Shown here piece by piece: positions 51,836-61,314 of a DNA stretch of 61,600 nt. The notes below the pieces were generated by a model. The model had not been told where the DNA came from. It worked only from the letters and a program-made list of their open reading frames with translations, and searched no databases. Position 1 is the first letter of the stretch. Each line of letters starts with the position of its first letter. Position numbers and translations under genes: made by a program. The stretch is from Candidatus Cloacimonadota bacterium (lineage in GTDB: Bacteria > Cloacimonadota > Cloacimonadia > Cloacimonadales > JAIOQZ01), in contig JAIOQZ010000061.1 in NCBI GenBank assembly GCA_021108395.1, forward strand, positions 1 to 61,600. The letters are read 5' to 3'.

Positions 51836-52411
51836 TTGAAACGCATCGCCGTCATCACCTCTGGACGCAGCCGCGGCTCGAACTTCGAGGCCATAGCGCG
51901 GTTTCTGAACGATAAACCGGTAGAGATAGCCTTCGTGGTAGTCACCAGCCGCAGAGCGCCCATCATCGAGCGCTGCGCCGAGCTCGGCGTGCCGGCGCTC
52001 TATTTTCCAATGCGCGATATGGCGGCCTTCGAGGCAGAACTGCTACAAGCCCTAAGACGCCACGATGTGAGCCTGATCGCGCTGGCTGGTTTCCTGCGCA
52101 AGTTCACCCCCGCCTTCCTGCGTGACTGTCCGTGCCCGCTGGTCAACATACATCCGGCGCTGTTGCCCGCTTACGGCGGACAGGGCATGTATGGCATTCG
52201 GGTGCACGAAGCCGTGTTCGCCGCCGGTGAGCGGGTTTCGGGGGCGACGGTGCACTATGTGAACGAGGAATATGACGCCGGAGACATCATTGCCCAGCGA
52301 GAGGTGGACATCACCGCCTGCACCACGCCGCAGGAAGTGGCCAGCGCCGCTCTGCGGGTAGAACACGAACTCTACCCCAACACGGTTTGGGGCCTGCTTC
52401 AAAAGCTTTAA
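51836..52411 (+). CDS. purN: Phosphoribosylglycinamide formyltransferase
   Basis: A 191-residue PurN that transfers a formyl group from 10-formyl-tetrahydrofolate to glycinamide ribonucleotide in purine synthesis. The catalytic triad is visible: NIHPALLP (Asn, His) and the Asp in NEEYDAGDIIAQ. N-terminal SGRSRGSNFEAI binds the ribose phosphate; it is slightly unusual, with two extra residues against the common SGxGSN loop. The start is TTG 51836, 3 bp after aspS, with the aspS tail AAGGAAT acting as ribosome-binding site. Confidence 0.9.
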   Translation: MKRIAVITSGRSRGSNFEAIARFLNDKPVEIAFVVVTSRRAPIIERCAELGVPALYFPMRDMAAFEAELLQALRRHDVSLIALAGFLRKFTPAFLRDCPCPLVNIHPALLPAYGGQGMYGIRVHEAVFAAGERVSGATVHYVNEEYDAGDIIAQREVDITACTTPQEVASAALRVEHELYPNTVWGLLQKL

Positions 52412-52424
52412 TCCTGGAGGCAAC

Positions 52425-53528
52425 ATGCTCGATTTGATTAAGATTCGAGAAGATTTGCACCGCATTCCAGAGCTTGGCTTTCTGGAACACAAGACCCACG
52501 CCTGCATCAGTGAAGCGCTCGACCGCTACCCCGACCTCGAACGCATCACGTTCGATGTGCCGGGCGTGCTGGCGGTATATCGCAACGGCGACGGGCCGTT
52601 CAAGCTGTTTCGCGCCGACATGGACGCGCTGCCCATCGTCGAGACCACCGGCGTGAGCTTCTCGTCCACGCACAGTGGCATGATGCACGCCTGCGGCCAC
52701 GACATCCACATGACAGTGCTGCTGGGGCTTATCGACCAGGTTTGCACCCAACGCCTGCCGGGCAATTTCCTCTTTCTGTTCCAGCCTGCCGAGGAAGGAC
52801 GCGGCGGCGCCAGGCACATCCTCGGTGCAGGCCATCTCGACGGCTTCGACATCAAGGCTTGCTATGCGCTGCATGTGAGCGGGCAGTATCCCGTGGGCAC
52901 GGTGGCCAGCAGGCCCGGCATCTTTTTCGGCATCCCGCAGGAGTTCAAAGTCACCTTTTGCGGCCAGAGCGCCCACGCAGCCTTTCCGCACCAGGGCAAC
53001 AACGCCCTCGACGCCGGCGTGATGTTCTATCAGTCGATGCGGGCGGCGATGGCACAACGCTTTTCGCCCACCGACGCCGTTGTGTTTCACGTCGGGCGAA
53101 TGACGGCGGGACGCGTAATGAACGCCGTGCCCGACCTCTGCGAGATCGAGGGAACCACGCGCAGCCTCACCCGCGAGAACCGCGATCTCATCAGCCACCT
53201 CATCGAGCACACAGCGCTTCACGCTTCCGGAGCATTCGAACTGAAGGGCGAAGTTGAATTCCTCGAAACGTTTGACCCCGTGATGAACGACACCACCCTG
53301 CTGAAAGCTTTTCGTGTCCATCTCCCCGAAAACGTCTGCTTCGAGGAGGCGCCCATTGTGCTCACCGGCGAGGACTTCGGTTTTTTCACCACGCGCTGGC
53401 CGGGACTGCTGTTCTGGCTGGGCGCAGGAGTCGAGTCGGGCGACCTGCACACCAGCACGTTCCTGCCCCACAACGACTGCATCGACGTTGGCGTACGGGC
53501 GCTGGAAAGCCTCGCCAGATCGCGGTGA
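52425..53528 (+). CDS. M20D-family amidohydrolase
   Basis: A 367-residue metal-dependent amidohydrolase of the M20D group (N-acyl-amino-acid, hippurate or IAA-amino-acid hydrolases). Motifs: FRADMDALPIVETTG, MMHACGHDIHMTVLLG, QPAEEGRGGARHIL and LTGEDFGFF. These supply the metal ligands and the catalytic Glu. The dimerisation domain is between about residues 175 and 285. A strong ribosome-binding site (GGAGG) precedes the ATG. The exact substrate is not known. Confidence 0.9.
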   Translation: MLDLIKIREDLHRIPELGFLEHKTHACISEALDRYPDLERITFDVPGVLAVYRNGDGPFKLFRADMDALPIVETTGVSFSSTHSGMMHACGHDIHMTVLLGLIDQVCTQRLPGNFLFLFQPAEEGRGGARHILGAGHLDGFDIKACYALHVSGQYPVGTVASRPGIFFGIPQEFKVTFCGQSAHAAFPHQGNNALDAGVMFYQSMRAAMAQRFSPTDAVVFHVGRMTAGRVMNAVPDLCEIEGTTRSLTRENRDLISHLIEHTALHASGAFELKGEVEFLETFDPVMNDTTLLKAFRVHLPENVCFEEAPIVLTGEDFGFFTTRWPGLLFWLGAGVESGDLHTSTFLPHNDCIDVGVRALESLARSR

Positions 53529-53648
53529 CCATCGTCACCCAGGCCAGTGGCGGCTTTCTTGATTCCGTGAAGGAAATAGATTGACCGTGGGAAGTTTTCA
53601 TCCAGATATTGTTGTTAATAAAAAAAATATGCAATGGAGGATTACCGC

Positions 53649-54722
53649 ATGAAGTATCGTGTTCTGGCCATCAACCCCGGCTCGACATCCACCAAGATCG
53701 CCGTATTTGACGATGAGACACCGGTATTCATCAAAACGTTGCGCCACGATCCCAAGCAGATCGACCAATTCGGCGGCATCATCGAGCAATACGATTATCG
53801 CAAAGGCCTCGTGCTCGAAGCCATGAAAGAGAACGATGTCCCCGCCAACACGCTCGAGGCGGTGGTGGGTCGCGGCGGACTGGTGCGCTCGCTTCCGGGC
53901 GGCACCTACAAGGTTTGCGACAAAATGATGGCTGACCTGAAAGACCCCGCCCACTGGGGTCGCATTCATGCCTCCAATCTCGGCGCCTTCATCGCCGACT
54001 CAATCGCCTCAGACCTGAATATCCCGGCCTTCATCGTCGATCCGGTAACCGTTGACGAATTCGACGACATCGCCCGCATGTCCGGCATCAAGGAGATCGA
54101 GCGCAAGTCGCTGTTTCACGCTCTCAACATACGCTTCACGGCACGTCACGCGGCCAAGGATATTGGCAAGCCATTCGACCAATGCAACATGATCCCCGTC
54201 CACATGGGCGGCGGCATATCCGTTGGCGCCATCAGGAACGGCATGGTCGTGGATATGAACAACGCGCTGCTGGGCATGGGCCCGTTCTCGCCCCAACGCG
54301 CCGGCGCCCTTCCCATCGGCGACCTCATCGATCTCTGCTACAGCGGAAAGTGGACCAAAAAGGAGCTTACCGGCTACCTCACCAGGGGAGCCGGCCTCAT
54401 CAGCTACCTCGGCTCCGACGACGGCATCTGGATAGAAGAGGAGATTCGCAAGGGCAACAAGGACGTCAAGTTCGTGCACGACGCCATGTGCTACCAGATC
54501 AGCAAGGAAATCGGCGCCTACGCGGCAGTGCTCGAAGGCGACGTGGACTGCATCTTCCTCACCGGCGGCCTGGCCTACAACCCCTTCCTCGTAGCAGAGA
54601 TAAAGCGGCGCACCTCGTGGATCGCGCAGGTGCTGGTCTATCCTGGCGAGAAGGAGATGGAGGCGCTCAGTCAGGGCGGCGTACGCGTCCTCAAGGGCGA
54701 GGAAAAAGCTCGCGAATATTGA
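53649..54722 (+). CDS. buk: Butyrate kinase-type acyl kinase
   Basis: A 357-residue acyl kinase of the acetate/butyrate kinase family that makes ATP from acyl phosphate. NPGSTSTKIAVFDDE at the N-terminus, GRGGLVRSLPGGTY, HMGGGISVGAIRNGMVVDMN and LTGGLAYNPF are typical of Buk rather than acetate kinase. Substrate could be butyrate or a branched-chain acid. No phosphotransbutyrylase is in the window. ATG 53649 follows GGAGGATTACCGC; the ATG at 53634 overlaps that site. Confidence 0.92.
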   Translation: MKYRVLAINPGSTSTKIAVFDDETPVFIKTLRHDPKQIDQFGGIIEQYDYRKGLVLEAMKENDVPANTLEAVVGRGGLVRSLPGGTYKVCDKMMADLKDPAHWGRIHASNLGAFIADSIASDLNIPAFIVDPVTVDEFDDIARMSGIKEIERKSLFHALNIRFTARHAAKDIGKPFDQCNMIPVHMGGGISVGAIRNGMVVDMNNALLGMGPFSPQRAGALPIGDLIDLCYSGKWTKKELTGYLTRGAGLISYLGSDDGIWIEEEIRKGNKDVKFVHDAMCYQISKEIGAYAAVLEGDVDCIFLTGGLAYNPFLVAEIKRRTSWIAQVLVYPGEKEMEALSQGGVRVLKGEEKAREY

Positions 54723-54847
54723 GAAGATTCAGAAATAGCCGGTGTCGGTTTTGCCTGGCTCAAACTATCGGGTAACAGATGTCTCTTTGCTTAGTTCTAT
54801 TTGCAAACAATAGCTTGAAACACTGGCGCAACAAGGGGAGGGATTAC

Positions 54848-56044
54848 ATGAAAACCACGATTTACGCATTAGCCGTCATTGTGGCCGTTTTGATAACTGG
54901 GTGCAACAAAAGCACATCACCGGAAGCGCCTCTCAGAATATTCATAGAGATATTGCATAATGGAACAGTGCAAAGAACGTATGTTATTACTGAGGAAGAT
55001 GATGGGAACGTCTATCCGATTAACTATGATAGCCAGCAGATTGGTGAACTGGAGATAGATGTATCTCATTATATAGATTACTTTTCCGGAGATGAGGTAA
55101 ATGTGATATACACTTTTCACTCAATTGCACGGAAAGATGGGTGCTATACAAAATTCAATGTCATAGATCATTATGAAACTTTGCGAATAGACTACCAACA
55201 GGATTTTGATGAATGCAATGCAAGCCTGAACTGCGGCACTCTCATTGGTACTCATTTCGGAGTACTTCAGAATACCGGTTTGGCTGTGTGGAAGGACACC
55301 GTTTTTATTGACTCGATTTTCACAGACAATCAGGGGAGATTTGAAACCGATATAGCGGCAGATGACTATACATTGAAGTACGTGGTGTATGGTGATCATT
55401 ATGAATATGAAGTTGAGTTTCACTTGATTGCAGGTTATTCTGACTATACTGTCCCCATTAATGTTGCTATGCCTAGCAAACCGAATATCTACCTCTATCC
55501 CCAGACCACTATCGACCTGGATGTTAATATCTCGTTTCCACTCAAAGGCAATGTCACCACGTCAATACCGCAGTTCCCTGATGAATGGCAGAATCTGCGC
55601 GTTGAACCTGACGGGACAATCAATAGTCAGTTCAACTACCTCTTTTATGAATGCGTTGTGCCTGCTTTCTCTCAGAAAACGGCAGGCTGGGTTGTTAAAC
55701 GGGAGGAACTGGAAGCCTTCTTCATCGACAACCTGCAAGAAACAGGTTTCATTCAAGCCGAGATAGACGACTTCATCGAGCACTGGATACCGAGGTTGCT
55801 GGATGCCGAGTACTACGCCATCTACCCGCAATACAACGAACAGCTCGATCCGCTCATCCGGCTCGAATTCTCGCAGCAACCGGACAATGTTTTGAGATTA
55901 TCTTATTATGTCCAAGAGCTTGACTCGAATGACCTCGAACTGCAAGCGCCCGTGATTCCGCCATTTGAACGCACCGGTTTTGCCGTTGCCGAATGGGGAT
56001 TGATTCGTGCCGATAAGCCAGAAGAATTGTTGTCGGTCAGGTGA
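54848..56044 (+). CDS. Lipoprotein of unknown function with PNIYLYP domain
   Basis: A 398-residue predicted lipoprotein with a signal ending in the lipobox LITGC (Cys at about residue 19). The N-terminal 200 residues are AT-rich and beta-like (carboxypeptidase-regulatory-like strand EYEVEFHLIAGYSDYTVPIN). The C-terminal part starts with KPNIYLYPQTTIDLDV and includes TAGWVVKREELEAFFIDNLQ; this domain recurs in uncharacterised secreted bacterial proteins. The composition shift along the gene suggests a mosaic. ATG 54848 follows GGGAGGGATTAC. Confidence 0.75.
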   Translation: MKTTIYALAVIVAVLITGCNKSTSPEAPLRIFIEILHNGTVQRTYVITEEDDGNVYPINYDSQQIGELEIDVSHYIDYFSGDEVNVIYTFHSIARKDGCYTKFNVIDHYETLRIDYQQDFDECNASLNCGTLIGTHFGVLQNTGLAVWKDTVFIDSIFTDNQGRFETDIAADDYTLKYVVYGDHYEYEVEFHLIAGYSDYTVPINVAMPSKPNIYLYPQTTIDLDVNISFPLKGNVTTSIPQFPDEWQNLRVEPDGTINSQFNYLFYECVVPAFSQKTAGWVVKREELEAFFIDNLQETGFIQAEIDDFIEHWIPRLLDAEYYAIYPQYNEQLDPLIRLEFSQQPDNVLRLSYYVQELDSNDLELQAPVIPPFERTGFAVAEWGLIRADKPEELLSVR

Positions 56045-56104
56045 AGCGATAATTGGAGAGCGCTGGCTGTGGCTGGGCAAAGCACCCGCGTTTGCCGACG
56101 CGAC

Positions 56105-56605
56105 TCACCTGCAATAATTGTTTAGCAAATCCACCGTCGTTGCCAGGCTATACTCTTCAGCAGAACTCAGTAGTGGCTTCATCATCTCCAGAGCGGCAGT
56201 GAGGTTGCTTGCCGCCTTATCGGTAAGCTTCGCCATGAAATCCCACTCGAAGCCGCGCAGGTGCAGCAGATAAGCCTCAGGCGGTGTCTCGGTGAGCCTC
56301 GCTGACAGATCGAGCACAAACTCCGGCGAAACCGAGTGCATTGTGAACGATTGCTTCGCAGAGGGTTGCAGGCGAGTCAGCTTGAAGTCTTCGATAGCCT
56401 CTTCGACGGTTGCATCGGCAAAGACGACGATGTCGAAAGCGGCAATGTTGTCGGCGTCTTCAATGTTCAACTGATAATTGCTGTCACAGCAGATATAATC
56501 GAGCTCGCTGTCGGCGGCCCAACTCTGTATCGCCTCGGCAAAAAGAACGCCCAGGCCGTCATCGCGACGGCCCGGGTTGCCATATCCGTAGATAAGGATT
56601 TTCAT
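56105..56605 (-). CDS. hoxW: Hydrogenase maturation endopeptidase
   Basis: A 166-residue protease of the HyaD/HybD/HoxW family that removes the C-terminal peptide of the hydrogenase large subunit after nickel insertion. N-terminal YGYGNPGRRDDGLGVLFAE carries the first nickel-sensing acidic residue (Asp in RDDG); FADATVEEA provides the second, and TMHSVSPE the His. It is one base after hoxH on the same strand, as expected for a dedicated protease. Confidence 0.88.
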   Translation of the reverse strand: MKILIYGYGNPGRRDDGLGVLFAEAIQSWAADSELDYICCDSNYQLNIEDADNIAAFDIVVFADATVEEAIEDFKLTRLQPSAKQSFTMHSVSPEFVLDLSARLTETPPEAYLLHLRGFEWDFMAKLTDKAASNLTAALEMMKPLLSSAEEYSLATTVDLLNNYCR

Positions 56606-56606
56606 C

Positions 56607-58061
56607 CTATCTCAGTTTGCGGTCGATTACATTATTGTCCTGATCAACGATGGTAACTTCCAGCGGCATTCTGCCCAGGGCGTGAGTGGCACAGGAAAGA
56701 CAGGGGTCATAGGCCCTGATAGCGACTTCAACCGCGTTCATCATGGGTTCCGTGATTTCTCTCTGGCCAGTCATCTGAGCAACGGCCACCTTGTTGACAG
56801 CTACGTTCATCGGCTCGTTGTTGTTGGTAGTGGAAACAATCAGGTTGGCCATTTCAATCAGGTCGTCTTCGCCGACGCGATAGTGATGGAACAGAGTGCC
56901 ACGGGGAGCTTCAATGAGGCCAACGCCTTCACTCTGACGGGCGCCGGAGGTTGTGAGTTCGCCGGAATAGAGGTCAGGATCGTTCAGCAGCCGCTTCATC
57001 TCTTCGGCGGAGTGCAGAATCTCGATCAACCTGGCCCAATGCTGGTGCATTGTGTGGTTGTTCACCTTGCCGCCGGTGTAGGCGCGGAACAGCTCGAACT
57101 CTTTCTGCGCCAGCGGTGAGTCGATGAAATCGCAGGTGTTCATGCGAGCCAGCGGCCCCACCCGATACCAGCCGTCTTTCTTGCCTATGCTTCTGAGATA
57201 CGGGAACTTCATATAGCTCCACGAACGCACCTCTTCGTCGATGTAGGTGAGATAGTCCTGATAATCGACATCGTCCAGAATACGGTTGCCATTGGTGTCA
57301 ACCGCTCGCAGAACGCCATGATAGAGGTCCAGCGCGCCGTCTTTGCGCACCAGCGACAGATGGCTTGACTCATGGAAGGCAAAGTCATCGATGATTGCCC
57401 TGTTTGCCTTGTGAAAGCCCTTCAGCAAGTCCAGGCCGGCATGTGCCCACTCGATCATCTTGTCGATGTTCATCGGGTCTGGGCCATTGAGGAACTGCTC
57501 TTTTTCTTCCTGTGTAAGGTGTTTGTTGATTCCACCGGGGATTGCGCCCGTGCCATGGATTTTCTTGCCGGCGGTCGCCTTGATGATCTCCTGCCCGTAC
57601 TTGCGCATCATCACCGCCTGCACGGCGATGTCCGTGAACTCGGGGGTGACGGCGAGCCCAAGTACGTTCCTGATGGCCGGGTCTGCATCGATGCCAAAGA
57701 GCAGGTCTGGCGAGGCAAGGTGAAAGAAATGAAGCACATGCGACTGGAAAATCTGTCCATAGTGCATGAGGCGGCGCATTTTTTCGCCGGTGGGGGTAAG
57801 GCCGTCGCCGGCGCCGGCGCCAACAACCACGTCCATGGCTTTTGCAGCCGCCAGATGATGGCTGACCGGGCAGATTCCGCACAGCCGCTGCACCACAACC
57901 GCCGCTTCCCAATATGGACGGCCCTGAATGAAGCGCTCGAAACCTCTGAATTCTACGATATGCAGCCTGGTTTGAGTAATGTTACCCTTATCATCCTGCA
58001 TGATGGTCACTTTCCCGTGACCCTCGACCCGTGTTACTGGCTCTATCGTTATTTTCCTCAT
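56607..58061 (-). CDS. hoxH: [NiFe]-hydrogenase large subunit (HoxH-type, group 3)
   Basis: A 484-residue catalytic subunit. The four nickel-binding cysteines are in RLCGICPVSHH (N-terminal) and DPCLSCATH (C-terminal). About 27 residues follow the CATH histidine (ALGRMPLEV...), which hoxW is expected to cleave off. EPVTRVEGHGKVTI at the start is typical. Together with HoxF and HoxU it points to an NAD(P)-linked bidirectional (group 3d) enzyme that takes up or evolves H2 in the cytoplasm. Confidence 0.95.
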   Translation of the reverse strand: MRKITIEPVTRVEGHGKVTIMQDDKGNITQTRLHIVEFRGFERFIQGRPYWEAAVVVQRLCGICPVSHHLAAAKAMDVVVGAGAGDGLTPTGEKMRRLMHYGQIFQSHVLHFFHLASPDLLFGIDADPAIRNVLGLAVTPEFTDIAVQAVMMRKYGQEIIKATAGKKIHGTGAIPGGINKHLTQEEKEQFLNGPDPMNIDKMIEWAHAGLDLLKGFHKANRAIIDDFAFHESSHLSLVRKDGALDLYHGVLRAVDTNGNRILDDVDYQDYLTYIDEEVRSWSYMKFPYLRSIGKKDGWYRVGPLARMNTCDFIDSPLAQKEFELFRAYTGGKVNNHTMHQHWARLIEILHSAEEMKRLLNDPDLYSGELTTSGARQSEGVGLIEAPRGTLFHHYRVGEDDLIEMANLIVSTTNNNEPMNVAVNKVAVAQMTGQREITEPMMNAVEVAIRAYDPCLSCATHALGRMPLEVTIVDQDNNVIDRKLR

Positions 58062-58074
58062 TGTTCCTCCATTC

Positions 58075-58626
58075 TTAGTCGAACTTGACTACTTCGTAGG
58101 GCAGATCCATCTCTCTACCCTCGATCAACGCGACAAGCGCTTCCCAGATTAAATCGGCTCGCGGGGCGCAACCAGGCAGGAAATAATCAATCTTAACGAT
58201 CTCGTGGCATGGATAGACCTTGTCCAGAATCATCGGCAGCTCATCGTCGTTAGGGATAATCCGCTCATCGTTGGCCTGCACCGATGGACAATTGAGATAC
58301 GCCTCTTCCAGGCACTCGGAGACTGGAGCGTTGTTGTTACGCATCGCAGGCAATCCGCCCATAATCGCGCATTCACCCAGAGAAATGAGGATTTTGCAGT
58401 TCTTGCGAAAGTCCTTCAACACATGGATGTTCTCGCTGTTGCAGCAGCCGCCCTCAATGATTCCGACATCGCACTGCTTGGTGAATGTCTTTATATCGTT
58501 AACGGGTGATTTATTGAACTCGACAAGCTCGACAAGCTTCAGGATTCTCTCATCAATGTCGAGCAGCGACATATGACAACCGAAACAACCGGCGAGTGAT
58601 GTTGTGGCTACGATTGGCTTACTCAT
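58075..58626 (-). CDS. hoxY: [NiFe]-hydrogenase small subunit (HoxY-type)
   Basis: A 183-residue short small subunit that carries only the proximal 4Fe-4S cluster. Cysteines: LAGCFGCHMSL, EGGCCNSEN, LGECAIMGG and FLPGCAPRADLIW. There is no twin-arginine signal or C-terminal extension, which agrees with a soluble cytoplasmic enzyme. ATG 58626 shares a base with the hoxU stop (TAATG), and the gene ends 13 bp before hoxH. Confidence 0.93.
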   Translation of the reverse strand: MSKPIVATTSLAGCFGCHMSLLDIDERILKLVELVEFNKSPVNDIKTFTKQCDVGIIEGGCCNSENIHVLKDFRKNCKILISLGECAIMGGLPAMRNNNAPVSECLEEAYLNCPSVQANDERIIPNDDELPMILDKVYPCHEIVKIDYFLPGCAPRADLIWEALVALIEGREMDLPYEVVKFD

Positions 58627-59336
58627 TAGCAATTCCCCCCTTTAGCTTCTACATCGCTACCGATGGGCTTAGTGTCATATTTGCGCCGGCCAATGGGCAC
58701 ATCAAAGCCCTTGCCCTTGAGGATAAGCGCTCCCACCGGGCAAATCTCCATTGCCTGCCGCGCAAGATCATCTGTCAGTTTGGCCGCCTGCTTCCTGTCC
58801 AGGTTGATGACAACTTTGTGTCCCCTGCGAGCAAAGGCGAAGAAGCTCTTGCCGTCTTCGTCTTTGATGCCCCGAATACAGCGCTTGCACATGATGCAGC
58901 GGTTGTTGTCTTTCATCAGCTTGGGGTTTGTGGCCTCGATGTCTCTTGTCTGGAAGAGAAAGCTGAAGCGCGGAACCATCATCAGGAAGCGATAGCCCAG
59001 AGCCTGGAGTTCGCAGCTTCCGCTTCGCTCACAGCCAGGGCAGAAGTGATTGCCCTCGACAAACAGCAGCTCGACAATCGCTTTGCGCATATCGTTCAGC
59101 TTCGCGGTGTCGTTCTCGATTTCCATTCCATCTTCTACCTGTGTAGTGCAGGCGGTCATCAATCTGCCGCTGATGTAAACGCTGCATATTCGGCAGGAAC
59201 CCTTGGGCTTCACGTTGTCAACATTGCACAAGGTGGGAATGAATATGCCGTTTTCTCTGGCTGCTTCAAAGATGGTTTTCCCGCGGGTGGTTTCAACTGC
59301 AACACCATCAATGGTAATTTTTATGGTATTACTCAT
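58626..59336 (-). CDS. hoxU: NAD-linked hydrogenase diaphorase Fe-S subunit HoxU
   Basis: A 236-residue electron-transfer subunit homologous to the N-terminal part of NuoG. It has a 2Fe-2S ferredoxin domain (CNVDNVKPKGSCRICS and the distal Cys in MTACTTQV), a His/Cys 4Fe-4S ligand set HFCPGCERSGSC, and a further 4Fe-4S set RCIMCKRCIRG with ICPVGALI. It passes electrons between HoxF and HoxY. ATG 59336 follows GGAGGTCATC and overlaps the hoxF stop by 8 bp. Confidence 0.93.
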   Translation of the reverse strand: MSNTIKITIDGVAVETTRGKTIFEAARENGIFIPTLCNVDNVKPKGSCRICSVYISGRLMTACTTQVEDGMEIENDTAKLNDMRKAIVELLFVEGNHFCPGCERSGSCELQALGYRFLMMVPRFSFLFQTRDIEATNPKLMKDNNRCIMCKRCIRGIKDEDGKSFFAFARRGHKVVINLDRKQAAKLTDDLARQAMEICPVGALILKGKGFDVPIGRRKYDTKPIGSDVEAKGGNC

Positions 59337-61137
59337 GATGACCTCCGTCAAGGTTTGGTATGCGACCGGCAGCTTTGCATGACTCTGCCACAGCTTCCGC
59401 CATGTCGAAGTCACTTACGAAATCTGCGTCAACGAGAAGTTGCTCGTAAAGCTGCGGGAAGTTCTGGATCGTGGTTAGAATCGGATTGGCTGCGGTGTGG
59501 CCCAGGCCGCAACGATTCATCAGCATTATGTTCCGCCAGGATCTCATGGCGACGATGTCGTTTTCTGTGCCTTTGCCACGAAGTATTTTCTTGAGGGTTT
59601 CTTTGTATTGAACAGTAAGGGCGCGGCAGGGAACACAGGAGCCGCAGGATTCTTCGATGAAGAACTCGGTGAAATTGAGCACAACGTCACTGAGCAGGCA
59701 ACGGTTTTTGCCAATCACTATCAATGAGCCGCCCGTCGCCAGATCGGCAAAGCAGAGCTGCCGGAAAAACTCATCCGGCCCAACGCATCTGCCGGAAGGC
59801 CCGCCAACCTGAACAGCCTGCACATCTGCGGCGCCGGCCATTTCGAGAACTTCCGCCACCGTAAACCCCCATTCCAGTTCGTATATACCCGGCTTCGCGC
59901 AGTCGCCGGAGATGGACAGCAGCTTTGTGCCGGTGGATTTACCGGTACCCAGATCCTTGAACCAATCTGCTCCATCTAATAGAATTTTTGCACAGGAGCA
60001 CAGGGTCTCGACGTTGTTGACAACGGTTGGTTTTTGCAGGTAGCCGCTGGTTACGGGGAACGGAGGCCGGTCGCGTGGCTCGCCTCGTTTGCCTTCGGCA
60101 GATTCGATGAGAGCCGTCTCTTCGCCGCAAACGTAGGCTCCACCGCCAAACTGGATGCGAACGTCAAAATCGAATCCTTTCTTTCCAGCGATACTATCGC
60201 CAAGCAGGTGTTGTTCCCGCAAAGCAGATAACACGCCCTCGAGGTGTGTTTCCAGATATTTGTATTCATAGCGCAGATAGAGAATGCCCTGCTTTGACCC
60301 AACAGCGTAACCGGCAAGAGCCATTCCCTCGAACAGCAGTTCCGGTTGAGTGGTCAGGATAACCCGGTCTTTGAATGTACCCGGCTCGCCTTCATCTGCG
60401 TTGCAGAAGATGTATCGCGTTTGCTCCTCTGTCTTTGAGCAGAATTCCCATTTCAATCCAGTGGGAAACCCTGCGCCACCGCGTCCTCGCAACCCGGAGT
60501 CCTTGATCTCGTCGATTACCTCCTGCGAGGTCATCGAGACTGCTTTTCGGAGAGCTGCGCCAGGTTCGTGATCGCCCAGGATTGGACCCTTCACGCGGAT
60601 GTTGTTCTCCACTTTCGACTTTATCGGGGCGCAACCTTCTGCCCTGGAACAGCAATCATTGCCCAACAGGGCACACACGTCTTTGCCGTTGCGGATACCC
60701 TTGATGATCTCGGTAGCTTGGGCTGCCGTAAGATTGGTATAGACAACGTTGTTGATGAGCGCGGCCGGTTCCTGGTCGCTCATGCCAATACATGCCGTGT
60801 CAAACAAACCGATCTGATTGTCTGGGGTAACCTCGCCAAATTTGATTCCCGCTTCTTGCTCAAAGGCTGCTTTCACTTCTTTGCGCCCTTTCATATTGGC
60901 AACGACAGAGTCGTCCAGAAAGATTCGCACCTTGCCGCTTGGCTCAGTCGAGAAGAAGTGGTAAAATGACACCGTTTGCACAATATCGGCTTCTGGCAAA
61001 TCAAGCTCCCGGCCAAGCAACGCAATTCCCTCTTCAGGAATATAGCCAACTGATGACTGGATCTGGATTAATATATCCATTAACCGTGTCTGATCTTTGC
61101 CATACTTCGCGATTGTGCTCGAAATGAAATCAAGCAT
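59329..61137 (-). CDS. hoxF: NAD-linked hydrogenase diaphorase flavoprotein HoxF with fused NuoE-like domain
   Basis: A 602-residue subunit that exchanges electrons with NAD(H). Residues 1-160 are NuoE-like (LMDILIQIQSSVGYIPEEGI) but only CIGMSDQEPA remains of the usual four-cysteine 2Fe-2S site, so that cluster is probably absent, as in HoxF of known soluble hydrogenases. The NuoF part has the FMN/NADH motifs LRGRGGAGFPTGLKW and CNADEGEPGTFKDR, and 4Fe-4S ligands ESCGSCVPCR with RCGLGHTAANP. First gene of the hox operon. Confidence 0.94.
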   Translation of the reverse strand: MLDFISSTIAKYGKDQTRLMDILIQIQSSVGYIPEEGIALLGRELDLPEADIVQTVSFYHFFSTEPSGKVRIFLDDSVVANMKGRKEVKAAFEQEAGIKFGEVTPDNQIGLFDTACIGMSDQEPAALINNVVYTNLTAAQATEIIKGIRNGKDVCALLGNDCCSRAEGCAPIKSKVENNIRVKGPILGDHEPGAALRKAVSMTSQEVIDEIKDSGLRGRGGAGFPTGLKWEFCSKTEEQTRYIFCNADEGEPGTFKDRVILTTQPELLFEGMALAGYAVGSKQGILYLRYEYKYLETHLEGVLSALREQHLLGDSIAGKKGFDFDVRIQFGGGAYVCGEETALIESAEGKRGEPRDRPPFPVTSGYLQKPTVVNNVETLCSCAKILLDGADWFKDLGTGKSTGTKLLSISGDCAKPGIYELEWGFTVAEVLEMAGAADVQAVQVGGPSGRCVGPDEFFRQLCFADLATGGSLIVIGKNRCLLSDVVLNFTEFFIEESCGSCVPCRALTVQYKETLKKILRGKGTENDIVAMRSWRNIMLMNRCGLGHTAANPILTTIQNFPQLYEQLLVDADFVSDFDMAEAVAESCKAAGRIPNLDGGHHE

Positions 61138-61314
61138 TTCTTCACCTCACTTATGTTGTGTCTTAGATTATGATTTTCACACCACGTTATTGTATAAATA
61201 TTTGATTATCGATAAATTTATGTCAAGTATAGTTTGCTCTATCGGCATTTTTTTTGCAAAACGTGGAAAACAGGGTAGTGCACACCATATTTTGGGCAGT
61301 GCATAAGACAGATT
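61138..61314 (-). promoter_or_regulatory. Upstream region of the hox operon
   Basis: AT-rich, with no gene. On the minus strand TTGACA (61226 to 61221) is followed by an AT-rich stretch including a TATCGATA palindrome, and a purine-rich GTGAGGTG precedes the hoxF start. The -10 element is not clear; TATACAAT lies too far (about 24 bp) for standard spacing. A regulated promoter is likely, but the regulator is unknown. Confidence 0.35.
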
